A stretch of DNA of 45,271 nt from Shewanella colwelliana ATCC 39565 (GTDB taxonomy: Bacteria; Pseudomonadota; Gammaproteobacteria; Enterobacterales; Shewanellaceae), in assembly GCF_000518705.1 (NCBI RefSeq), contig NZ_JAEC01000033.1, forward strand, positions 1-45,271, written 5' to 3'. Below, in pieces: positions 26,651-35,065 of this stretch (its first letter is position 1; each line of letters begins with the position of its first letter). A program made the translations under genes and the position numbers. The notes below the pieces were generated by a model. It did no database searches. It saw only the letters and a list, made by a program, of their open reading frames with translations, and had not been told where the DNA came from.

Positions 26651-27328
26651 CTAGATCTCTAATTCGTCAAAACTGGTGATCTGTTTGAAGTCGCCAGTAC
26701 GCTGAGTGGTTTCACGAACCATCTGTAGTGTGCGAAGACCAGCTTGATCGGCTGCTTTAAGCTCTTCAATGACATCAGAGATAAACAGCACTTGTTTAGG
26801 CGCTAAGCTGATGGTGTTGATGATGTTGCTGTATGCCTGCTTGAAAAGCTTATTACCTGTACGGGTATCGAAATGGCCGTCGAAGTATTGAGTTAAGTCG
26901 CCACCGTCACTGTGACTAAATAACAGTTTCTGCGCATCAACTGACCCTGAAGAGAAGCTATATAGACGTACATTGTGAGCTTTAAAGCCTTTCACTGCTT
27001 CGATAAAATCCGGGAAGATATGCCCTTTAAATTCACCTTTGGCATAACCTTGTTTCCAGATTAAGCCTTGCAGGGTTTTCAGTGGTGTCGCCTTACGGTC
27101 TTCGGCCACCCATTGTTGCAGGATCTCTATGACTCGGTCGAGTGACGCTTCTGGCTCTAATGCGATATCACGCACATCACAGATGCAGTTGTCGACTAAT
27201 ACATTGCTTTGATTTTCTTTAATGAAATCAGGGAGAGCCTTTGCCGAATAGGGGAAAAGGGTGTCCTGAATAAAGTTTAGGTCGGTTGTTGTACCCGCTG
27301 TATCTACAACAATGGCTCGAATACCCAT
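26651..27328 (-). CDS. mtnC: Acireductone synthase (MtnC)-like HAD phosphatase
   Basis: A 225-residue HAD-fold enzyme of the enolase-phosphatase E1 type, which in methionine salvage converts 2,3-diketo-5-methylthiopentyl-1-phosphate to acireductone. Segments such as [37 protein letters not shown] and [14 protein letters not shown] follow the family. Motif I is [10 protein letters not shown]: nucleophile Asp9 is present but the Asp+2 residue is Ala11, where typical E1 enzymes have Glu (DIEGTT); Ala there recalls phosphonoacetaldehyde hydrolase. Shewanella proteins recalled from memory share this change. No other mtn gene is in the window, so the reaction should be treated as likely, not proven. 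Confidence 0.75.
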   Translation of the reverse strand: MGIRAIVVDTAGTTTDLNFIQDTLFPYSAKALPDFIKENQSNVLVDNCICDVRDIALEPEASLDRVIEILQQWVAEDRKATPLKTLQGLIWKQGYAKGEFKGHIFPDFIEAVKGFKAHNVRLYSFSSGSVDAQKLLFSHSDGGDLTQYFDGHFDTRTGNKLFKQAYSNIINTISLAPKQVLFISDVIEELKAADQAGLRTLQMVRETTQRTGDFKQITSFDELEI

Positions 27329-27500
27329 AACGTTGGCTTACTCCACAATGCATTACTAAAAATGATAGCTTAATTTACACTCCAGATCCTAAGCTGTATT
27401 GCCCCCGTTGGCTAGTGAATTATCACCACTAATGTTGCGATGGGCTGCTTAGCTGACAACTTTGCAATCAAACGACTAAAAGGACGAATATTAACCATTA

Positions 27501-27529
27501 TTGACGGGATTCTGTAGAAATATCATACT
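27501..27529 (+). promoter_or_regulatory. Promoter of the SEL1-repeat gene
   Basis: TTGACG (27501-27506), a 17-nt spacer and CATACT (27524-27529). The predicted transcription start near 27536 lies 34 nt before ATG 27570, which rules out the longer open frame that begins inside this promoter. Confidence 0.6.
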
Positions 27530-27569
27530 TGCACGTTCTCGTCATATATTCAAAGGATGGAAATTGACA

Positions 27570-28376
27570 ATGAACGTCTCAAAAATCATCACCGTTTTAC
27601 TGATACTCATCATCGGCAGTCTTGTATTGCCTTTAGCCGCAAAACCGTCGGTTAAATCTCTGCCTATGCACTTATCCGCTTGTGATAGCACTGAGTGCAG
27701 TAAAAAATTTAAAGAATACAAAACCTTGTCTCGTTATGGTCATTCTGATGCCATGTATACGTTAGCGGAGATGTATCGTGTGGGTTATGGTGCAAATATT
27801 GATATGCGTTTGGCCACAAAGTGGTATCGCCGTGCTGCGAGGTTAGGTAATCCTTTTGCGCAATATAAAGCGGCGATTATCTATCTTCAGGATACAGAAG
27901 AGCAAGATGTTGATAAGGCGATGCGCTATCTTCGTTCAGCAAATAGAGCCGATCTGAGTGAGGCTACTCATCTCTTAGGGATGCTCTATTTGGAGGGGGA
28001 CTTAGTTGAAAAAGATGCTGAAAAGTCGAAGGAGTATCTCACTAAAGCCTATGAAGCTGAGTACCCGCCAACGATGATGTTATTGGCTGAGGCGAGTGAC
28101 ATCGCGCTAGCGTCTCAGGTATTGGCTGCAAACACGGTTAAGCATAAAAAACAGAGCATTGCGGCTCCTACCGATGAGATGGAGGTTATCGAGGTTCAGG
28201 GGCTGAGCCTTGAGGAGGTATTTAGTTATCATATCTCAATAATGCGAAATGGTGTGCCGGATGGAGCAAGTGGTACAGGTACGTCACTGCGCGGCAGAAC
28301 CTGTGGCGAGATGATCGCTTGTAACACTGAAACCGATAAAGAGCGAATTAGAGACTTCTTGATGTCAACTTGGTAG
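27570..28376 (+). CDS. Exported SEL1-repeat protein
   Basis: A 268-residue protein with a signal peptide or N-terminal anchor (about residues 4-25, ending LAAKPS), a Cys pair near 36 and 41, three SEL1/TPR-like helical repeats (about 55-160: DAMYTLAEMYRVGYG, AQYKAAIIYLQ, ATHLLGMLYLEGD) and a C-terminal region with two further Cys (RTCGEMIAC). SEL1 repeats scaffold protein-protein contacts. The start follows AAGGATGG and the promoter position; a TTG two codons upstream is an alternative. It precedes the esterase-like gene by 111 nt in the same direction, with a hairpin between. Confidence 0.8.
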   Translation: MNVSKIITVLLILIIGSLVLPLAAKPSVKSLPMHLSACDSTECSKKFKEYKTLSRYGHSDAMYTLAEMYRVGYGANIDMRLATKWYRRAARLGNPFAQYKAAIIYLQDTEEQDVDKAMRYLRSANRADLSEATHLLGMLYLEGDLVEKDAEKSKEYLTKAYEAEYPPTMMLLAEASDIALASQVLAANTVKHKKQSIAAPTDEMEVIEVQGLSLEEVFSYHISIMRNGVPDGASGTGTSLRGRTCGEMIACNTETDKERIRDFLMSTW

Positions 28377-28379
28377 TCA

Positions 28380-28435
28380 ATGAGTATTAATTTTTTAGGG
28401 GGGGGAATCGCTATCATCCCTAACCTAGTACTCAT
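28380..28435. repeat. Imperfect hairpin with a G8 tract in the SEL1-esterase gap
   Basis: ATGAGTA (28380-28386) pairs with TACTCAT (28429-28435), and inside it TTAGGG (28395-28400) pairs with CCCTAA (28418-28423). The loop includes the rest of a run of eight G (28398-28405). It begins 4 nt after the SEL1 stop and ends 53 nt before the next start, so it could terminate or attenuate read-through. Confidence 0.6.
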
Positions 28436-28487
28436 ATGTGGTTATGCAAGAATCAATGGAAAAATAAAAACGGTGAGTAGGGAAAAT

Positions 28488-29660
28488 ATGATAAAAAAAA
28501 TACGACAGAGTTTGATCGTCATGCTCGTTTCCATGGGGCCTTTAAGTTTGGCTCTGGCGGCGAACGTTGATGAGAGCAACCACATTGAAACCCTTAAGGT
28601 GACCTCGCGCTATTCGGTGCAGCCTATAGAGTTTACGGTCACACTCCCGCCTAACTATAGCCATAACAGTGATCAGGGTTATGTGGTGTTGTTTGACTTT
28701 CATCCTCGCAGTCGCGCTTATCTTGATGGTATGCATGATTGGATGAGTCACAACGGCGCTTGGCCATGGCTTGAAACGATTATTGTTACCGCGCCAGATG
28801 GCAGCGAACCGCTCGGTAATATGAAAACCGCAGCGATCGAAGAGCAGGGCGATACTCAGTTACTCGACTTTATGCAACAAGCATTGTTGCCAGCTATCGA
28901 TGCCAACTATCGCACCAATGGTTTTCGCATCTTTAATGGTTTTACCGGTAATGCAGGGTTAGTGCTTTATACCTTAATTAACCGACCAGGGCTGTTTAAT
29001 GCTTACTTTGCGGCTAGTCCTGTGTTGAGCCAAGACTTTGCCTATGTGATAAAAGATGCACCCAAAAAGTTGGCTGCGATGCAGGGTAGACCGCGTTTTC
29101 TGCTGATGAGTACCAGTGATAGCGACTTTGAGAAAAGCCAGTTGGCTGACTTTGCCTTAATGGAGCAAGTCTTAACGACCAATGCCACTAAGACGTTGGA
29201 TTATCACATTAAGCGCTTCGATGGCAGTTACTATATGACGCAGCCGATATTGGCTACCGCTTATGGTATAGAGCGGTTATTCAATGACTATCATCAAGTT
29301 TTGAGTGCAGACTCTGCGATCTCCAAGCGAGGAAGTGATGCCATTATCGCGCACTATCGTTACCTGTCAGAGGAAAAGTATGGCTTCGATGTTCCTTCTA
29401 CTGAGTCGCTGATAGCTTTAGCCGAAGCGGAGTTTGCTAAAAATGAGGCGAAAGGTTTAGTGGTTTATCAGGCGGCTGTCAGCGCTAACCCTAACTCTCA
29501 CACTGCTCACGATGCGTTAGCTGGTGCCTATGGCAAGATGAAGCAGTTCGACAAGGCGATTAAACACGAGAAGCTCGCGCTAGAACATACAGACCATCCG
29601 TTCTGGACTCGTAAATATTCTCAGAACCTGGCCGCTTTTGAAGCTAAAAAGGCGCTGTGA
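28488..29660 (+). CDS. Esterase-fold exported protein with C-terminal TPR
   Basis: A 390-residue exported protein. Signal peptide about residues 1-25 (MGPLSLALAA). Residues about 30-260 look like a putative esterase (esterase D-type) alpha/beta hydrolase: FTVTLPPNY, YVVLFDFHPR, then the nucleophile elbow. That elbow reads NGFTGNAG, with Thr153 where the family has Ser (GHSxGG), so classical esterase activity is doubtful. Residues about 300-390 form TPR-like helices (NPNSHTAHDALAGAYGKMKQ). ATG 28488 has AGGG 5 nt upstream; the upstream frame lacks support. A binding or scaffold role is as likely as catalysis. Confidence 0.75.
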   Translation: MIKKIRQSLIVMLVSMGPLSLALAANVDESNHIETLKVTSRYSVQPIEFTVTLPPNYSHNSDQGYVVLFDFHPRSRAYLDGMHDWMSHNGAWPWLETIIVTAPDGSEPLGNMKTAAIEEQGDTQLLDFMQQALLPAIDANYRTNGFRIFNGFTGNAGLVLYTLINRPGLFNAYFAASPVLSQDFAYVIKDAPKKLAAMQGRPRFLLMSTSDSDFEKSQLADFALMEQVLTTNATKTLDYHIKRFDGSYYMTQPILATAYGIERLFNDYHQVLSADSAISKRGSDAIIAHYRYLSEEKYGFDVPSTESLIALAEAEFAKNEAKGLVVYQAAVSANPNSHTAHDALAGAYGKMKQFDKAIKHEKLALEHTDHPFWTRKYSQNLAAFEAKKAL

Positions 29661-29896
29661 TCGTTAATTTTATCACTGAAGATAATGTTTTAAGACGCTA
29701 TCGCCAATGTGGTTCGTTTACGGATGAGATGAAAGACCTATGATGTCCCTGTTGTTATGACAGGGCTATTGCGAAAACAAAATTGCTAATGCATTGCATG
29801 GGAGGCAAAGGGCTTTGTGACCTAAGCCCCTGTTAATTCAGCGTCAGTAGGCGTAAATTTGAGTGACTGTTTAGCCACTGTTGGATTGTTAGCGTC

Positions 29897-30130
29897 ATGG
29901 TTAATACTATTTTGTTAGTTTCTCAAATCAGGTGCCCTCACTGCGGACATCAGCAAAAAGAAAACATGCCAACCGATGCGTGTCAGTTCTTCTATGAATG
30001 CAAAGGCTGTCATCAAATACTTAAGCCACTGGCTGGCGACTGCTGCGTGTTTTGCTCCTACGGCACAGTCAAGTGTCCACCCATTCAACAAGGTGGTGAT
30101 TGTTGTAAAGCTAATGCCACTAAGCAATAA
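29897..30130 (+). CDS. Small GDCC zinc-ribbon-like protein
   Basis: A 77-residue protein with four or more Cys pairs: CPHCGHQQ near the N-terminus, the central MPTDACQFFYECKGCHQ, and GDCCVFCSYGTVKCPPIQ, then GDCC again. The pattern matches a widely spread small GDCCVxC-type family often found near heavy-metal genes, of unknown function; metal binding is inferred. No strong ribosome site precedes the ATG. The 236-bp upstream gap holds two small hairpins (29747-29765 and 29810-29829) but no gene. Confidence 0.8.
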   Translation: MVNTILLVSQIRCPHCGHQQKENMPTDACQFFYECKGCHQILKPLAGDCCVFCSYGTVKCPPIQQGGDCCKANATKQ

Positions 30131-30219
30131 GTACCTTTTTAAGCTTGGCCTATTGATTTCTGTTAGCGAGTTTTATAATTTTTACCTGCTACTTTAATCT
30201 TTCCTATGGAGGGGAAGCC

Positions 30220-30519
30220 ATGCAACAAACCGTGATTAAGTCGTCAAATGCCACTATTCAAAATGGCGTCGCACGTGCAGATGGTAAGTTTTGGATCACT
30301 GAAAGTAATATCCATTTTGAGCCTTACAACACAGAGTTTGGCTTAGGCCCCTATAAGATCGATAGGCAATCGGTATCTAAAGTCGATAAATGCGTGGCGA
30401 CGGGTGGCGGTTTTATTCCTGTGACCACAGATGCCATTAAAATCACCCTGTCAGATGACAACTCCTATAAATTTATTTTGGCATTTGCCGATGAGTGGCT
30501 TGAGCTGCTGCGTCGTTAA
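30220..30519 (+). CDS. Small PH-like (GRAM/bPH-type) domain protein
   Basis: A 99-residue protein with beta-rich wording: VARADGKFWITESNIHFEPY, FGLGPYKIDRQSVSKVDKC, IKITLSDDNSYKFILAF and a closing helix ADEWLELLRR. This order (strands then a C-terminal helix) is that of bacterial PH-like or GRAM-like domains. A clear ribosome site (GAGGGG, 5 nt spacing) precedes the ATG. The specific function is unknown and the domain call rests on pattern, not on a profile search. Confidence 0.65.
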   Translation: MQQTVIKSSNATIQNGVARADGKFWITESNIHFEPYNTEFGLGPYKIDRQSVSKVDKCVATGGGFIPVTTDAIKITLSDDNSYKFILAFADEWLELLRR

Positions 30520-30558
30520 GCTGAACTTTACCCCATTTCATAACGGTGCGAGTAAATT

Positions 30559-30966
30559 ATGTACCTAGGTCAATGCCTTTGTGGCGAAATATCGATTAAA
30601 GTGAATGGGCCGATAACGGATATTATCCATTGTCACTGCTCTTTATGTCGGAAAAATAGTGGTACAGCGTACGCGACTAATGGTTTTATTAACCGTGCTG
30701 ACTTTGAAATTGTGGCAGGAGCAGAGAGCCTGACAACATTTTCATTTAAGCCTGGTCGTAACCGACATTTCTGTCGTCGGTGTGGGTCACCTGTTTTCAG
30801 CAGTAATAAACAAGATCCCAGTCGACTAAGGATACGTTTGGGCATACTTGACTCAGATATCTCTGAAAAGCCAGCATCTCATAATTTCGTTACTTCAAAA
30901 GCAAGCTGGGATGATTTGGACGCCAACTTACCGCGTTATGAGACATTTGAGCCAAGTAGAAAGTAG
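30559..30966 (+). CDS. GFA family zinc-binding protein
   Basis: A 135-residue protein of the GFA/CENP-V family, named for glutathione-dependent formaldehyde-activating enzyme but with many members of unknown activity. Zinc ligands are visible as CLCGEI, CHCSLCRKNSG and the later CRRCGSP. The order and spacing match the family. The gene starts 40 nt after the PH-like gene in the same direction, so co-transcription is possible. It is the last plus-strand gene before the convergent hutI. Confidence 0.88.
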   Translation: MYLGQCLCGEISIKVNGPITDIIHCHCSLCRKNSGTAYATNGFINRADFEIVAGAESLTTFSFKPGRNRHFCRRCGSPVFSSNKQDPSRLRIRLGILDSDISEKPASHNFVTSKASWDDLDANLPRYETFEPSRK

Positions 30967-31102
30967 TCATTCATTAGTTGTTGAGAGCGACGATAAAGCA
31001 CACACTTCCTCTGCTATAATCGGCTGTCGCAAGCGATCGATCACCATAAATCCATGGTTGTTAACTATGCAGGCTAAGTATCAAATACCTTTCGGGTAAA
31101 CA

Positions 31103-31136
31103 AGCCAAAACGATGTGCAACCACTTCGCTTTGGCT
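31103..31136. terminator. Hairpin at the hutI 3' end
   Basis: AGCCAAA (31103-31109) pairs with TTTGGCT (31130-31136); inside it CGA-GTG pairs with CAC-TCG, giving a long interrupted stem with a 4-nt loop. It starts 10 nt after the hutI stop on the minus strand. The T-run is weak (TTGTTTA), so it is a probable but non-standard terminator. Confidence 0.5.
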
Positions 31137-31145
31137 AAATACAGA

Positions 31146-32372
31146 CTATTGATGAACCAATTTGCCAGCTTTCACCACATCCTTACACACATCGACCCCA
31201 TAACTGTAGGCGAGTGCGGCTGGGGTCGTGACATCCCAATGACAGAAGTCCGCCTGCATGCCTGCGCGCAATACGCCTACACTCTCTTCAATACCCAGTG
31301 CCTTAGCCGCGTTGCGTGTCATACCTGCGATAGCCTCTTCTGGCGTTAAGCGAAACAGAGTACAACCCATGTTGAGCATCAATAGGCTAGAACAGAGCGG
31401 CGATGAGCCGGGGTTGTAGTCGCTGGCAAGTACCATAGGCACTTGATATTTTCGCAGTAAGTCGATGGGGGGCATCTGGGTTTCGCGGAGGAAATAGTAT
31501 GCGCCAGGGAGCAGGGTGGCACAGGTGCCGCTTTCACTCAGCGCTTTGACACCCGCTTCGTCTAAATACTCAACATGATCCACCGACTTAGCCCCCAGTT
31601 TGGCGGCCATAGCAGAGCCCCCTAAGTTAGATAGCTGCTCTGCATGGAGTTTGATATCCAGTCCCGCTTTTTTGGCGGCGCTTAATACGCGTTCCGTTTG
31701 CGCTAGGCTAAAGGCGATATTTTCACAAAAAACATCGGCGGCATCGGCAAGATTTTCACTGATCACCGCTGGCAGCATCTCATCTATTACTAAGTCGACA
31801 TAAGCATCGCTGTTATCTTTATACTCTGGTGGAATCGCGTGGGCGCCTAAAAAAGTGGTTTTCACATCCACATGGTGATGTTTGCCAAGCTCTCGGGCGA
31901 CCCGCAGTAGTTTGAGCTCTGTTTCGGTATCTAGGCCATAACCTGATTTAATTTCAACTGTGGTGACGCCCTCTTTTGCCAGCGCATTTAGACGCTGTCT
32001 ACCTAGCTCAAATAGCTCCGCTTCTGAGGCTTCGCGGCAGGCTTTTACTGTTGAAATAATACCGCCGCCAGCACGAGCAATCTCTTCATAACTGGCACCT
32101 TGTAGACGCAGTTCAAATTCATTAGCACGGTTGCCTGCAAACACTAGATGGGTGTGAGCATCAATGAGACCTGGGGTTAGCCAACCGCCTTTGCCTCTGT
32201 AAACTGGCGTTGACAATACATCAAACTGCGGCAGCTCGCTACGCGGGCCAATCCACGCAATTTTTCCCGCTTGTACCGCAACGGCCGCATCAGTAATAGC
32301 ACCGTAAGGCGCTGAAATAGAAGGGTCCATTGTTGCTACGTTAACGTCAATCCAAACCTGATCCCAAGACAT
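31146..32372 (-). CDS. hutI: Imidazolonepropionase
   Basis: A 408-residue cytosolic amidohydrolase that opens 4-imidazolone-5-propionate to N-formimino-L-glutamate, the third step of histidine breakdown. Metal ligands are visible in [10 protein letters not shown] (HxH, near residue 75), and further in [18 protein letters not shown] and [10 protein letters not shown]. Length matches the family. It is divergent from hutC with a shared 186-bp regulatory gap containing the HutC-type palindrome. Confidence 0.97.
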   Translation of the reverse strand: MSWDQVWIDVNVATMDPSISAPYGAITDAAVAVQAGKIAWIGPRSELPQFDVLSTPVYRGKGGWLTPGLIDAHTHLVFAGNRANEFELRLQGASYEEIARAGGGIISTVKACREASEAELFELGRQRLNALAKEGVTTVEIKSGYGLDTETELKLLRVARELGKHHHVDVKTTFLGAHAIPPEYKDNSDAYVDLVIDEMLPAVISENLADAADVFCENIAFSLAQTERVLSAAKKAGLDIKLHAEQLSNLGGSAMAAKLGAKSVDHVEYLDEAGVKALSESGTCATLLPGAYYFLRETQMPPIDLLRKYQVPMVLASDYNPGSSPLCSSLLMLNMGCTLFRLTPEEAIAGMTRNAAKALGIEESVGVLRAGMQADFCHWDVTTPAALAYSYGVDVCKDVVKAGKLVHQ

Positions 32373-32427
32373 CTAATTTCCCTCTTTGCGGGCACTTATG
32401 GTGCTAATGGCAAAATATTTATGTGAG

Positions 32428-32459
32428 CTAGCTTGTATTTACTTGTATATACAAGCTAG
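32428..32459. promoter_or_regulatory. HutC-type operator between hutI and hutC
   Basis: CTTGTATATACAAG (32442-32455) is a perfect 14-bp palindrome, and it is nested with a larger inverted repeat CTAGCTTGTA (32428-32437) and TACAAGCTAG (32450-32459). TGTATATACA is the core I recall for HutC of other bacteria. The position, about 70 nt from hutI and 104 nt from hutC, suits control of both directions with urocanate as inducer. Confidence 0.82.
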
Positions 32460-32558
32460 GATTATAGCGGTAATTTTTACCCTTTGAAAAGTGATATCGC
32501 TGTTCTTTGATGTGCCATCTTAACATTGAGAACGGCTAGTAAGCGTTAAGGAGCTTAG

Positions 32559-33266
32559 ATGGCTACGCCCAAGTTTGCTGAAATTAAGCAGTTTATTTTG
32601 ACTAAGGTTGAGTCGGGAGCATGGCAAGAACATAGCCGGGTTCCCTCTGAAAACCAATTAGCAGAACTGTTTGAGTGTAGCCGTATGACAGCAAGGCGGG
32701 CACTGACTGAGTTGGCCGAAACCGGTGTGCTCGAGCGCTCTCAAGGGTTAGGAACCTTTGTTGCGGGGCTAAAATCACAGTCATCGATGATGGCGATCCG
32801 TAATATTGCCGATGAAATTAAGGACCGCGGTCATGGCTACAGTGTGAGGCAGTTAGGATTAACTCAAACAAGTGCCACAGCCCAGATTGCTATTGCTTTA
32901 GGGCTCGAAGAGGGTAGCCCTGTATTTTACTCTGTGCTGGTGCATTGTGAGCAAGAGTTACCCTTGCAGCTTGAAGAGCGCTTTGTGAACCCGCAATTGG
33001 TGCCCGATTACCTTAAACAAGATTTTAGTTTGCAAACGCCTCACGAGTATCTCTCCTTTGTCGCACCGTTAACGGAGGCGCGCCATACCATTGAGGCGGT
33101 TGTCGCAGATAATGAGCAGCAGCAACAGTTACAGATTGAGGCGAGCGAGCCCTGTTTACAAATTTTACGCCGTACTTGGTCACGCCAAGGGGTGGTGAGC
33201 TTTGCACGTCTGATTCACCCTGGTAGCCGTTTCCGACTTGGCGGTCATTTGACCTTCAATCGCTAG
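32559..33266 (+). CDS. hutC: Histidine utilisation repressor
   Basis: A 235-residue GntR/HutC-family repressor. The N-terminal winged helix (about residues 5-70: VPSENQLAELF, SRMTARRALTELAETGVLERSQGLGTF wording) is followed by a UTRA ligand domain (about 90-230) that binds urocanate in relatives. AAGGAG lies 6 nt before the ATG. It leads hutU and hutH on the same strand, and the operator upstream would provide autorepression. The hutU gene begins 125 nt downstream, where no second TTGTATATACAA site is visible. Confidence 0.93.
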   Translation: MATPKFAEIKQFILTKVESGAWQEHSRVPSENQLAELFECSRMTARRALTELAETGVLERSQGLGTFVAGLKSQSSMMAIRNIADEIKDRGHGYSVRQLGLTQTSATAQIAIALGLEEGSPVFYSVLVHCEQELPLQLEERFVNPQLVPDYLKQDFSLQTPHEYLSFVAPLTEARHTIEAVVADNEQQQQLQIEASEPCLQILRRTWSRQGVVSFARLIHPGSRFRLGGHLTFNR

Positions 33267-33391
33267 TGCATATCAAACACTTTACGGGAACGACCTGTTT
33301 CCCATAAACCCTAGTGGTGACAGGTTGAAGCAAAAATAATGATAAAAATTGAGTTAAATCGATTAGATAAAACAAATTGAGGTAAGCAACA

Positions 33392-35062
33392 ATGGATAAG
33401 AGACACGACCCAAGCCGTCGCATCATCGCCCCACATGGCACAACTCTGAGCTGTAAAAGTTGGCTCACTGAAGCTGCGATGCGTATGTTGATGAATAACC
33501 TTCACCCTGATGTGGCTGAGCGTCCAGAAGACCTTGTAGTCTACGGCGGTATTGGTCGAGCGGCGCGTGATTGGCAGTGTTACGACAAGATTGTTGAAGT
33601 CCTACAGCGCTTAGACGATGACGAAACCCTGTTGGTACAGTCTGGTAAGCCTGTGGGCGTATTTAAGACCCACAACAATGCTCCTCGAGTGATCATTGCT
33701 AACTCAAATCTAGTGCCACATTGGGCTAATTGGGAACACTTTAACGAGTTAGATAAGAAAGGTTTGGCCATGTACGGCCAGATGACGGCAGGCTCTTGGA
33801 TTTACATTGGTACGCAAGGCATTGTGCAGGGCACCTACGAAACATTTGTTGCCATGGCTAAGCAGCACTTTGGTGGTGATTCAAAGGGCAAGTGGATCTT
33901 AACGGGTGGACTCGGTGGCATGGGCGGCGCGCAACCTCTTGCTGGTACCATGGCGGGTTACTCAGTGCTTGCTTGTGAAGTGGACGAAACTCGTATCGAT
34001 TTCCGTTTGCGTACCCGCTATGTGGATAAAAAGGCCACTAGCTTGGATGAAGCGTTAGCCATGATTGATGACGCTAACAAAGCGGGCACTCCTGTGTCTG
34101 TTGGCTTGTTGGCCAACGCGGCCGATGTGTTTGCCGAATTGGTTGAGCGCGGTATTACCCCTGATGTGGTGACCGACCAAACCTCAGCACACGATCCACT
34201 CAACGGATACTTGCCACAAGGCTGGACCTTAGCGCAAGCGGTTGAGATGCGTAAGACCGATGAAGCGGCTGTGGTTAAAGCAGCTAAGCAATCGATGGCT
34301 GTGCAGGTTAAGGCGATGCTAGCGCTGCAAGCCGCAGGCGCTGCCACTACCGACTATGGTAATAATATTCGTCAGATGGCGTTTGAAGAGGGTGTTGCAA
34401 ACGCATTTGATTTCCCCGGATTTGTGCCTGCCTATGTGCGTCCTTTGTTCTGCGAAGGAATTGGCCCATTCCGCTGGGTTGCTCTATCTGGCGATCCTGA
34501 AGATATCTATAAGACTGACGCTAAGGTCAAAGAGCTTATTCCTGATAATCCACATCTGCACAACTGGCTAGATATGGCTCGTGAGCGCATTGCATTCCAA
34601 GGCTTGCCTGCACGTATCTGTTGGGTAGGGCTAAAAGATCGCGCGCGTTTAGCGCTAGCCTTTAACGAGATGGTTAAAAATGGTGAGTTATCAGCGCCAG
34701 TTGTGATTGGTCGCGATCACTTAGATTCAGGCTCTGTTGCTAGTCCTAATCGTGAAACAGAGTCAATGCTTGATGGTTCTGATGCTGTGTCTGATTGGCC
34801 ACTAATGAATGCGCTGCTCAATACGGCCAGCGGTGCTACTTGGGTGTCTTTGCATCATGGCGGTGGCGTGGGCATGGGCTTTAGCCAGCACTCGGGTGTC
34901 GTGATTGTGGCTAATGGCAGTGATGATGCCGCAGAGCGGTTAGGGCGTGTACTGTGGAATGACCCTGCAACGGGCGTCATGCGCCATGCCGATGCTGGAT
35001 ACGATATTGCAAAAGACTGTGCAAAAGAGCAGGGTCTAGACCTGCCGATGCTGGAGAAGTAG
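33392..35062 (+). CDS. hutU: Urocanate hydratase
   Basis: A 556-residue cytosolic NAD-dependent enzyme converting urocanate to imidazolonepropionate. Diagnostic segments include [51 protein letters not shown] and the C-terminal [17 protein letters not shown]. The active-site Cys region lies before [13 protein letters not shown]. Full length matches the family. GAGG precedes the ATG by 9 nt. The hutH start is only 3 nt after its stop, so both are translated from one mRNA. Confidence 0.98.
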   Translation: MDKRHDPSRRIIAPHGTTLSCKSWLTEAAMRMLMNNLHPDVAERPEDLVVYGGIGRAARDWQCYDKIVEVLQRLDDDETLLVQSGKPVGVFKTHNNAPRVIIANSNLVPHWANWEHFNELDKKGLAMYGQMTAGSWIYIGTQGIVQGTYETFVAMAKQHFGGDSKGKWILTGGLGGMGGAQPLAGTMAGYSVLACEVDETRIDFRLRTRYVDKKATSLDEALAMIDDANKAGTPVSVGLLANAADVFAELVERGITPDVVTDQTSAHDPLNGYLPQGWTLAQAVEMRKTDEAAVVKAAKQSMAVQVKAMLALQAAGAATTDYGNNIRQMAFEEGVANAFDFPGFVPAYVRPLFCEGIGPFRWVALSGDPEDIYKTDAKVKELIPDNPHLHNWLDMARERIAFQGLPARICWVGLKDRARLALAFNEMVKNGELSAPVVIGRDHLDSGSVASPNRETESMLDGSDAVSDWPLMNALLNTASGATWVSLHHGGGVGMGFSQHSGVVIVANGSDDAAERLGRVLWNDPATGVMRHADAGYDIAKDCAKEQGLDLPMLEK

Positions 35063-35065
35063 AAG

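Noticed and set aside
27501..27569. N-terminal extension of the SEL1-repeat protein
   Set aside because: It begins on the -35 box of the likely promoter, so it would not be fully transcribed.
30848..31349. Plus-strand frames at the end of the GFA gene and over the hutI 3' end
   Set aside because: They overlap real genes in other frames and show no domain or ribosome site. A small RNA from this area is kept only as a hypothesis.
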